The position numbers and the translations under genes were made by a program. A stretch of 9,229 nucleotides of DNA from Promethearchaeota archaeon (GTDB lineage: Archaea > Asgardarchaeota > Lokiarchaeia > Sigynarchaeales > SOKP01), in assembly GCA_016839845.1 (NCBI GenBank), contig JAEOTL010000297.1:1-9229 (forward strand). The letters run 5' to 3'. Within the stretch, counting starts at the first letter, position 1. Each line of letters opens with the position of its first letter. Positions 1 through 5,063 of this stretch are shown one piece after another. Under the pieces are notes generated by a model that searched no databases, was not told the origin of the DNA, and saw only the letters and a program-made list of their open reading frames with translations.

Positions 1-357
1 AAGAAGTCTAAACGTAAAGGATGACACCCCCGCTATTAGCAAATCAAATTCTATGGCGGTAAAAAGACCAAAAAGGAGAGAAAAGCTAATGATAATTACC
101 TCTATAGTTTTGATAATATTTTTTTTCTCTTGGATCAAATTTAACTCATATGCAGAAAGATCATCTCTATCATAATCTCCTTTTAAGGAATATTCCTCAT
201 AATAAGCAATACCGTAGGGGAGAACTATTATAGTTATTAAAATGATGAAAAACCAGTCAATAATATTTAATAAAAAGTTTACAATGATAGCAACAAGGAT
301 TGCTAAAAGGGGAATAAATGCTCTTAATGCAAATTTTGCTTTTTTGTTCATAATCAT
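1..357 (-). CDS. Membrane protein of unknown function, 3' end beyond the window (partial)
   Basis: An open frame starts at an ATG at 357-355 and stays open to base 1, giving 119 residues before the left edge. The product looks like a small integral membrane protein. After a short basic start (MIMNKKAKFALR) come two closely spaced hydrophobic segments at about residues 13-31 and 33-49. A charged loop at about 52-83 is rich in Asp, Glu and Lys, and a third hydrophobic segment lies at about 84-102. A second ATG two codons later (351-349) is equally possible as start. No clear Shine-Dalgarno precedes either. I do not recognise the family. The gene is on the same strand as the small gene at 726-1052, but about 370 bases and a strong oligo-T tract separate them, so it is probably transcribed alone. 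The coding call rests on the long open frame plus credible membrane topology. Confidence 0.7.
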   Translation of the reverse strand, partial: MIMNKKAKFALRAFIPLLAILVAIIVNFLLNIIDWFFIILITIIVLPYGIAYYEEYSLKGDYDRDDLSAYELNLIQEKKNIIKTIEVIIISFSLLFGLFTAIEFDLLIAGVSSFTFRLL

Positions 358-371
358 CTCATTCTTCGAAT

Positions 372-388
372 ATAATTAATTTAATTAT
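372..388. promoter_or_regulatory. AT-only palindrome upstream of the membrane protein gene
   Basis: ATAATTAA, one central T, then TTAATTAT form a perfect inverted repeat with 8-base arms, 15 to 31 bases upstream of the start codon at 357. It sits where a TATA box for a nearly leaderless transcript would lie, so it could be the core promoter, an overlapping operator, or both. In DNA this AT-rich such palindromes also arise by chance. Only the symmetry and position are seen; a regulatory role is inferred. Confidence 0.3.
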
Positions 389-698
389 GTAGATAGAATC
401 TTATTCGATCATTTCAATTCCAACATTATACAGATATTATGCGATAAATTTTGACATGATAATTCTAAATTTAAAACATACATTAGGTAATGAAAATGGG
501 GAGGCATGAGGGTTAGTGAGTCATGTGAAGGAGCAATAAGGTTTGAGATGGGAAGGAAAGAGGGACTATGTTCATGATTATAATTTTTATAGCTCTTTTT
601 CTATTTTTTTTTTAATGGTAAATTCAGCGTCTGGTTTCAATGAAAATTCCTTTGAAAAAACTATGTTTATTATAACAATAAACAAAAAATAAGTTTTT

Positions 699-711
699 AA
701 AAAAAAAAAAA
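699..711 (-). terminator. Oligo-T terminator of the small gene at 726-1052
   Basis: On the minus strand a run of 13 consecutive T begins 14 bases after the stop codon of the small gene. Archaeal RNA polymerase terminates on U-rich tracts without needing a hairpin, so this is a good intrinsic terminator by position and length. No stem precedes it. Confidence 0.65.
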
Positions 712-725
712 TAATTTATGATAGT

Positions 726-1052
726 CTATGGTTCTGGTGGAGTTAGTCCTATTGATCCATAGGCCTCTTCTAAGGTAGCCCAAGTCTCTATTGAATATCT
801 TAATCCAGGGACAGATGAAAACATATTTATATTAGCTCTAGCTCGATTTATAGCCTCTTCTAATTTCCCTTCCTTTACTAAAGATACATTAAGTGAGATG
901 ATACCATCCTTATTTGAACCAATAGCATTAGGGACAAGAATTTCTCCAAGACTATCATCAGGCGGGAATTTCTTAGCAGCCTCAATAGCTATTTTTACCA
1001 TCTCCGGTGTCGAGTCGGGAGGCCACCACAAAAACGCAACTAAATATGGCAT
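726..1052 (-). CDS. Small ferredoxin-fold-like (dimeric alpha+beta barrel type) protein, function unknown
   Basis: This is a complete 108-residue soluble protein. The predicted secondary structure runs beta (2-10, PYLVAFLWW), alpha (14-29), beta (37-45), beta (50-60), alpha (63-79), beta (83-92), which is the order of a ferredoxin-like or dimeric alpha+beta barrel fold. The sequence style (MPYLVAFL..., KKFPPDDSLGE, VKEGKLEEA) resembles small archaeal hypothetical proteins I recall from Asgard genomes, but I cannot name a family or a ligand. No metal-binding cluster or obvious catalytic residue is visible, so it could be a small-molecule-binding or stress-type protein. The ATG at 1052 is well supported: GAGGT lies 7 bases upstream, a TATA box lies further up, and the first beta strand begins straight after the Met. 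It has no operon partner; an oligo-T terminator follows the stop. Confidence 0.85.
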   Translation of the reverse strand: MPYLVAFLWWPPDSTPEMVKIAIEAAKKFPPDDSLGEILVPNAIGSNKDGIISLNVSLVKEGKLEEAINRARANINMFSSVPGLRYSIETWATLEEAYGSIGLTPPEP

Positions 1053-1059
1053 TTTATTT

Positions 1060-1064
1060 ACCTC
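1060..1064 (-). promoter_or_regulatory. Shine-Dalgarno site of the small gene
   Basis: The minus strand reads GAGGT with 7 bases to the ATG at 1052, a good match to the archaeal 16S rRNA tail. It is notable because the three TPR genes here have nothing comparable, which points to a different mode of translation initiation. Confidence 0.65.
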
Positions 1065-1122
1065 ATATTAATTTTTAAATTTTAAATTTGAATTTCGATT
1101 CAATTTAATATTCTCAACTTGC

Positions 1123-1130
1123 TATTTAAA
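1123..1130 (-). promoter_or_regulatory. TATA box of the small gene at 726-1052
   Basis: TTTAAATA on the minus strand matches the archaeal TATA consensus TTTAWATA. It would place transcription start near 1100 and give a leader of about 48 bases. The motif is close to symmetrical (TATTTAAA on the plus strand), so in principle it could also drive the short plus-strand frame at 1142-1327. Confidence 0.5.
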
Positions 1131-1141
1131 CGTTTACATTT

Positions 1142-1327
1142 TTGTCGAAGGATCCATATTATCAAATTGAGTTATTCAAAAAGAAAATGGTGAAAAAATC
1201 ACTAATATATCAGGGATATTCAGGGATATGGCAAGCCCTTAATAAGTCGGTCAAAACCAGTGAGATGCTGGAAATCGACAATCCCCCCGCGCTTACAACG
1301 GTGATCGATGAGATTTTTACCAATTAA
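1142..1327 (+). pseudogene. 3'-end remnant of a TPR/longin-like family gene
   Basis: A 61-codon frame (TTG at 1142; first ATG at 1187) ends in a 33-residue segment, from about base 1226, that clearly matches the last 33 residues of the intact TPR gene at 5063-7114. The remnant has IWQALNKSVKTSEMLEIDN against IWQALNKSIKTSEVLELDN, then NPPALTTVIDEIF against NPPVLKTVIDEIF. The first 28 residues do not align convincingly to the family, and the TPR array and most of the C-terminal domain are missing. In the matching part most base differences fall at third codon positions, so this copy was under protein selection until recently, or still is. It stops 20 bases before the stop codon of the convergent TPR gene. 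A gene relic is most likely. A transcribed microprotein cannot be excluded, because the TATA-like box at 1123-1130 lies at a suitable distance from ATG 1187. Confidence 0.75.
1210..1229 (+). repeat. Perfect 10-bp tandem duplication at the edge of the remnant
   Basis: TCAGGGATAT occurs twice in direct succession, immediately before the sequence that matches the intact paralogue (ATATGGCAAGCCCT). The second unit runs into the homologous part, so the duplication marks or lies next to the breakpoint that removed the rest of the gene. It may be a repair scar or slippage product; the mechanism is inferred. Confidence 0.6.
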
Positions 1328-1347
1328 ATGGGTGGATCAGAATTTAG

Positions 1348-3096
1348 TTAAGCAACAAATATTTCCTGAATCAAGTTTTCTATCTGTGGCAGATCTTTTA
1401 CTTCGGCAACCCGACTCGTCTTATAAAAATCCTCGAGATTTCTCCATATCATAGTAGTCTCTTTTATTTGGTTCACAAATGTGGTTAATTTCTGTTTTGC
1501 AGGGTAAGTTTGACCCTTATACAAATAGCCAATTGAGTAATTATCAATCGATTGCATTAGTAAAGTATCCTCACCGAATTTTACACGATCCAATCCTTTA
1601 GAAAAAAACTCGTCACTAAACGTGGAAAAGGCTGATAAAAAACTGCCGAAAATTTCGGTATCATGTTTCCATTCATCAGTAAACGGATAAGAGAATAGAA
1701 GGATCCCACCCTCAGCAATAATTAATAGCAACACCGGGATTTCTGGTTTTAGGTCAAGGGTACTCTCTGAATTGTCTCTCTGTGTAATACTTAATCGACC
1801 TTTAAGTGATGCTAAATTAATACTTTCTAGTTTTGTATTCTGTAAAGTTTCCAATTTTTCTTGATCTTGGAGCTCAAGTAGATAGTCATGTTCTTCAGAA
1901 ATCATCTGAGCAAAAAAGTTGGCTTGAGATGACTCTGCAAGTTCCTGAGCTTCTGTTAATAGTTTTCTAGCGCTATCTATATTTCCTGTAATAATATCTA
2001 CTTTTGCCTCAAATATTTTTCCTTCAATTAAAAAGAGGATCGAATCCAACTCCTCTGCTTTTTTATAAATGAATGAAATTAGAGGAGTTATATCCTCGAC
2101 GATTTTTGAGTCATTTGATAATTTCAATTCTTCAATATAAAATAATATTAAGCTGTAAAGAGCATACATATATGATACTTGATTAGGTCCATGATGAACT
2201 CCTTCATCAATTACCTCTTTAAATAATCTTTCAGCTTCAGCGCGATCCCTGGTTCTGCTACTTCGGAATAGAGTAACCCCTTTTGTTACAGAATAGATCC
2301 TGAAAATAGATTTCGAATTTGTCTCATCCACTAATTTTTCTAGCATTGCCATGTATTTTTCTGCTTCATCCATATTATTTTCTTCAGTTAAAACAAATAT
2401 TATTCCAAGGAGAGCCCAAGCTCTATAAAAAATTACATCAGGAGTAACACTGAGCTCAAGGCTTTTCATACAATATTCCTTGCCTTTAGTAAGATCATTC
2501 ATCAATGCAATTAACATAGCCTTCAAGTACAAAAGTTGAGCTAAAACGGGCTTCAATTCAATTTCCTCTGCAATTTGAATTCCTTCCTCAACGTATTTCA
2601 AGGATTGAGGAAAATACCCCTGCCATAAATGTAAATTTGCCAATAAATTCAAGTTGTTCGCTTTTATCCCGGGCATAATTTCATTTATAGACAAACTTCT
2701 TTTGCTATATTCTATCGCATTTTTATAGTTTCCAGATAACCAATTTATAAGTCCCAACAACCAAAGACTAGAGGCATAAGCTGCACGATCCCCTAATTTT
2801 TCTCTAATGTCCTTACACTTCATCCCATAATTTAAGCTAGTTTTATACTCACCTTTAAAAAGGTATATATGCCCTAGTAGAAAGTAATTGTTAGCCAAAT
2901 CAGATTTTTTACCAATTTTTTCAATCAAACTGTTACTCTGAAATGCTATATCAAATGCTCTATCGTAATCAATCCTAAAATAATACGTCCATGCTGTCTG
3001 CTCGTATTTTCTAACAATCTCAAGAGCTTCTGCTGTTTTTCCCTCCCTAATTAGACTTTCTGCTTGGATTATTTCCTTTGACTTCGATTCAACCAT
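1348..3096 (-). CDS. TPR protein with C-terminal longin/roadblock-like domain
   Basis: The complete product has 582 residues, is cytoplasmic, and has no signal peptide or membrane segment. Residues 1-260 hold helical TPR repeats; clear examples are at about 68-100 (YFLLGHIYLFKGEY), 106-137 and 148-180. A conserved central helical segment starts at 278-294 (R-x-R-D-R...LFKEVID) and runs to about 435. A short linker (436-450) leads to the C-terminal domain at 451-582. That domain reads strand LLLII, strand ILLFSYPF, helix IFGSFLSAFSTFSDEFFSK, strands around LDRVKFGEDTLLM and IGYLYKGQ, then helices. This order fits longin or roadblock folds, so I infer a scaffold or regulator acting with small GTPases. 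Residues 1-32 and 66 to the end align with the paralogue at 5063-7114, but exactly 100 residues between them are absent here. No Shine-Dalgarno is present. The start is supported by the family-type promoter upstream and by N-terminal alignment. Confidence 0.88.
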   Translation of the reverse strand: MVESKSKEIIQAESLIREGKTAEALEIVRKYEQTAWTYYFRIDYDRAFDIAFQSNSLIEKIGKKSDLANNYFLLGHIYLFKGEYKTSLNYGMKCKDIREKLGDRAAYASSLWLLGLINWLSGNYKNAIEYSKRSLSINEIMPGIKANNLNLLANLHLWQGYFPQSLKYVEEGIQIAEEIELKPVLAQLLYLKAMLIALMNDLTKGKEYCMKSLELSVTPDVIFYRAWALLGIIFVLTEENNMDEAEKYMAMLEKLVDETNSKSIFRIYSVTKGVTLFRSSRTRDRAEAERLFKEVIDEGVHHGPNQVSYMYALYSLILFYIEELKLSNDSKIVEDITPLISFIYKKAEELDSILFLIEGKIFEAKVDIITGNIDSARKLLTEAQELAESSQANFFAQMISEEHDYLLELQDQEKLETLQNTKLESINLASLKGRLSITQRDNSESTLDLKPEIPVLLLIIAEGGILLFSYPFTDEWKHDTEIFGSFLSAFSTFSDEFFSKGLDRVKFGEDTLLMQSIDNYSIGYLYKGQTYPAKQKLTTFVNQIKETTMIWRNLEDFYKTSRVAEVKDLPQIENLIQEIFVA

Positions 3097-3122
3097 TTTA
3101 AAACGCTCTATGACATAAAATT

Positions 3123-3160
3123 ATTGGATTAAAGATAAAAAAAGATAAATGACTTAAAAG
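3123..3160 (-). promoter_or_regulatory. Family core promoter of the TPR gene at 1348-3096
   Basis: On the minus strand CTTTTAAG (3160-3153) is followed after exactly 19 bases by TTTAATCCA (3133-3125). The same two blocks at the same spacing precede the other two TPR genes. The first block acts as the TATA box. The second lies where archaeal transcription starts, probably at A3130 or nearby, leaving a leader of about 34 bases. That leader contains a three-codon mini-frame, ATG TCA TAG (3116-3108). Confidence 0.65.
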
Positions 3161-3178
3161 AATTTAGTAACCACAAAT

Positions 3179-3200
3179 GTAAGATCCCCATAACATACCT
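3179..3200 (+). repeat. Family flank motif, copy 1 (inverted context)
   Basis: The stretch contains ATCCCCATAACATACC, close to the motif found after the stop of the TPR remnant at 4774-4893 and after the TPR gene ending at 7114. Here it lies upstream of a minus-strand TPR gene, pointing away from it, with no TPR remnant before it. It may be the last trace of a deleted plus-strand copy, or a rearranged flank. Confidence 0.4.
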
Positions 3201-3333
3201 TCCACACTTCAAACCATACCAGATTCATCAGAGTAATATTTTCACAGAAAAAATGTTTTGAGCTACTCCCAAAACTTTACACGACGAAATCCTTACCTAC
3301 TATATTTTAGCTACAATTGCTGGAGTGAAAGTC

Positions 3334-4662
3334 TCAGGAGTGAAATTCAAGAGAATATAAAATATTTTTGAGATTTTCAAAATTTTCATTAAAATACTTT
3401 GCTCCAGTGAATATGCTAATACGGATCCGATATTCATCCTTAAAAGCCGAAAGATGGATGCTTTTACCCTTAATAAATCCAGCTGATATTAATTCAATAA
3501 CACATTCGTAAGCAGGAGTTCCATTTCTCAAAGTAACCGGTTCATTGGAAATGATTTTAATCTCTCTTGCACTGGGTCTAAGACTCTTCTCGACTTCTTT
3601 TGCTACTACTTCTAATTGTTGGTTTGAAGATCTTCGAACAAAAACCAGAAAATTGTGTTTTGTTAGAAGATCAAAGAGTAAAGAAGCAGCAAAAACTGGT
3701 TTAATTCTTGGAAAAACCATCGGATTTGGTTTTATTTCTATAAGATTTTCAGGATATCTAACGGTAAACGCCGGTGAATCATTTTTGAAGATTTTCGTTT
3801 TTGTTTCCCATTTTACCTCAACTTCTTCATGCAATTTTAAAGTGTCTTCATAAATACGTTCAAAACGGGCTCTTACCGCCGGTATATATTCTGGATGAGT
3901 TATTACATACAATATATCATTTTCTATCGCTTTAATTACTATTTCTGCCATTATTTTGGGATCCATTCCTAACGCTAATATTTTATCAGTGTTTTCTCTA
4001 CTGACTTCGGATAGTTTAATCATTTCTGGTGTTGGTTGCCAAATACCTGATCTCGTCTTTCTTAATCTTTGTAAATTTTTTGTTATATTTGTATTAACAT
4101 GACCAGGACAAACTACAGACACACCAACATTCGTTTTAAAGCATTCTTTGGATAAGGTCTCAGAAATCGAGACTACTGCGTGTTTAGAGGCGGCATATGG
4201 TTGAACGTCCCCAACTGTTAATCCTGCCAATGAAGAAGTATTCACAATATGACATGGCTCTTTACTCCTTATCATACGATCTAAAAAATATTTGATACCG
4301 TAGATAATGCCAAATAGATTAACACCGAGAGTCCAATCCCAGTTCTCAAGTGTCATGAAGCGAATGGGGCCACCCCCTCCAATCCCCGCATTGTTACAAA
4401 GTATGTTTACGCTTCCAAAATGTTCATAAGAAATATCTGCTAAATGAGCAACTTGTTCAGGGTCACTGACATCTGTTATTACACTAAGTACCTCAACGCC
4501 GATATCCCTTATCTCTTGAGAAACCTCATCTAAACTGACTTTATCGATATCTGCCAAAACTATTTTCATCCCACGTTTAGCAAAGACATGAGCAAGACCA
4601 CGCCCAATACCGCTTGCTCCGCCTGTAATGACGGCGACCTTTCCTTCAAATTCCTTTATCAT
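3334..4662 (-). CDS. SDR-family NAD(P)-dependent oxidoreductase fused to a C-terminal PsbP/Mog1-like domain
   Basis: The product has 442 residues and is soluble. Residues 1-285 form a classical short-chain dehydrogenase/reductase: the nucleotide-binding glycine motif TGGASGIG at 13-20, Asp38 at the end of the second strand (favours NAD(H)), Asp64, NNAG at 90-93, catalytic Asn115, Ser143/144, Tyr156 and Lys160 (YAASK), and PGH at 186-188. All catalytic residues are present, so it should be an active enzyme acting on a hydroxyl or keto group; the substrate cannot be read from the sequence. Classical SDRs are about 250 residues long. The extra 150 (about 292-442) form a separate alpha/beta domain with motifs FTVRYPENL (299-307) and VTLRNGTPAYECVIEL (376-391), ending FENLKNILYSLEF. 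This resembles PsbP/Mog1-type sandwich domains by pattern. The gene stands alone between TPR genes. No Shine-Dalgarno is visible; the ATG at 4662 sits just before the first strand of the fold. Confidence 0.93.
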   Translation of the reverse strand: MIKEFEGKVAVITGGASGIGRGLAHVFAKRGMKIVLADIDKVSLDEVSQEIRDIGVEVLSVITDVSDPEQVAHLADISYEHFGSVNILCNNAGIGGGGPIRFMTLENWDWTLGVNLFGIIYGIKYFLDRMIRSKEPCHIVNTSSLAGLTVGDVQPYAASKHAVVSISETLSKECFKTNVGVSVVCPGHVNTNITKNLQRLRKTRSGIWQPTPEMIKLSEVSRENTDKILALGMDPKIMAEIVIKAIENDILYVITHPEYIPAVRARFERIYEDTLKLHEEVEVKWETKTKIFKNDSPAFTVRYPENLIEIKPNPMVFPRIKPVFAASLLFDLLTKHNFLVFVRRSSNQQLEVVAKEVEKSLRPSAREIKIISNEPVTLRNGTPAYECVIELISAGFIKGKSIHLSAFKDEYRIRISIFTGAKYFNENFENLKNILYSLEFHS

Positions 4663-4707
4663 AATTTATAGCAATATTAAATTATTATTAGATTTCTATT
4701 GATTAAG

Positions 4708-4715
4708 AATATAAG
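4708..4715 (-). promoter_or_regulatory. Possible TATA box of the dehydrogenase gene
   Basis: CTTATATT on the minus strand lies 46 bases upstream of the ATG at 4662 and would give a leader of roughly 20-25 bases. It differs from the CTTTTAAG box of the TPR genes and no TTTARTCCA initiator follows, so the dehydrogenase is probably regulated separately. Other AT-rich options exist nearby. Confidence 0.25.
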
Positions 4716-4773
4716 ATTCAAGATAAGCTTATAACTGTTTCTTTAAGTAGATAGTTTGGTCAAAATTCGAAAG

Positions 4774-4893
4774 ATGAGGAAAAACTCGGAAATTTAGCAA
4801 ACCCTCAACAAATACGTTAAAACCAACGAGATGCTGGAACTTAACAAACCCTCCGTCCTCAAAACAATAATAGATGAGACTTTTTCTCAATAA
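4774..4893 (+). pseudogene. Decayed 3'-end remnant of a TPR/longin-like family gene with in-frame TAG
   Basis: From 4774 the frame reads MRKNSEI, then TAG at 4795-4797, then 31 codons to TAA at 4891-4893. This aligns with the last residues of the TPR gene at 5063-7114: ENSEIWQALNKS there, NSEI-stop-QTLNKY here, then EMLELNKPSVLKTIIDE against EVLELDNPPVLKTVIDE. The family Trp codon TGG has become TAG. Many other changes alter the amino acid (Ala to Thr, Ser to Tyr, Asp to Asn, Pro to Ser), as expected of neutral drift. Upstream of 4774 only scattered matches such as GGTCAA at 4758-4763 hint at more of the domain with deletions. The 3' flank is also related to that of the intact gene. No promoter or ribosome site precedes it. 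Confidence 0.85.
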
Positions 4894-4924
4894 ACAATTC
4901 TGCGCATTTCTCCCATCATTATAT

Positions 4925-4950
4925 GTAACATCCCCATAATATATCCCACC
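4925..4950 (+). repeat. Family flank motif, copy 2
   Basis: The motif core ATCCCCATAAT begins 37 bases after the stop codon of the remnant. In the intact gene at 5063-7114 the matching ACCCCCATAAT begins 37 bases after its stop. Both are followed by CCACCACC. The shared spacing shows that duplication of this family included the 3' flank. Confidence 0.55.
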
Positions 4951-5005
4951 ACCGTTTGGAATTTCTTCGAAAAGAAATCTTAAATCGAAATTATATTACA
5001 AAAGG

Positions 5006-5042
5006 CTTTTAAGGAAACCTTTCTTCCTAATTTTTAGTCCAT
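5006..5042 (+). promoter_or_regulatory. Family core promoter of the TPR gene at 5063-7114
   Basis: CTTTTAAG (5006-5013), 19 bases, then TTTAGTCCA (5033-5041). The A at 5036 is about 26 bases from the centre of the TATA box, the normal archaeal distance, so transcription probably starts there with a leader of about 27 bases. Similarity to the promoter at 7284-7320 extends through AAAGGCTTTTAAG and the CTTTCTTCCT spacer, more than the two core blocks. Confidence 0.7.
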
Positions 5043-5051
5043 CCACAACGC

Positions 5052-5063
5052 ATGGCAAAATAA
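5052..5063 (+). other. Three-codon mini-frame overlapping the TPR start codon
   Basis: ATG GCA AAA TAA lies in the predicted leader, and its last base is the A of the ATG at 5063 (TAATG overlap). With no Shine-Dalgarno before either ATG, ribosomes entering at the 5' end could meet the mini-frame first and reinitiate. It may be chance. The ATG at 5063 remains the chosen start because the neighbouring paralogue begins at the equivalent residue. Confidence 0.25.

Larger units (their letters stand above)
358..725. other. Spacer of 368 bases without a convincing gene
   Basis: This spacer holds the palindrome at 372-388. At about 492-567 there is a purine-rich, nearly C-free stretch on the plus strand, with about four C in 75 bases. 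It also holds a short hydrophobic reading frame at 568-615 and the oligo-T terminator at 699-711 that serves the minus-strand gene to its right. The purine-rich stretch cannot fold into GC stems, so I do not call an RNA gene. The short frame (15 codons from ATG 568) is interrupted at a 10-T run and is discussed among the findings. Confidence 0.5.

Noticed and set aside
492..567. Possible structured RNA or G-quadruplex in the purine-rich spacer
   Set aside because: There is almost no C for GC stems. The G runs are mostly two or three long and irregularly spaced, so neither a folded RNA nor a regular quadruplex is supported.
3322..3345. Direct repeat GGAGTGAAA, 15 bases apart, around the stop codon of the dehydrogenase
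   Set aside because: It is short, has only two copies and matches no other site in the window; chance is sufficient.
3545..3853. Plus-strand frame of about 100 codons inside the dehydrogenase
   Set aside because: It is entirely antisense to the C-terminal domain of the SDR gene, with no promoter, ribosome site or protein-like features.
4795..4797. In-frame TAG read as pyrrolysine or another recoded residue
   Set aside because: The equivalent residue is Trp (TGG) in the intact paralogue, one base away, and the segment lacks a start, promoter and the rest of the protein, so a nonsense mutation in a relic is the simpler explanation.
1142..4893. Mobile element as the cause of the TPR relics
   Set aside because: No transposase, terminal inverted repeats or target-site duplications are visible around either relic; the 10-bp tandem at 1210-1229 is inside the sequence, not flanking an insertion.
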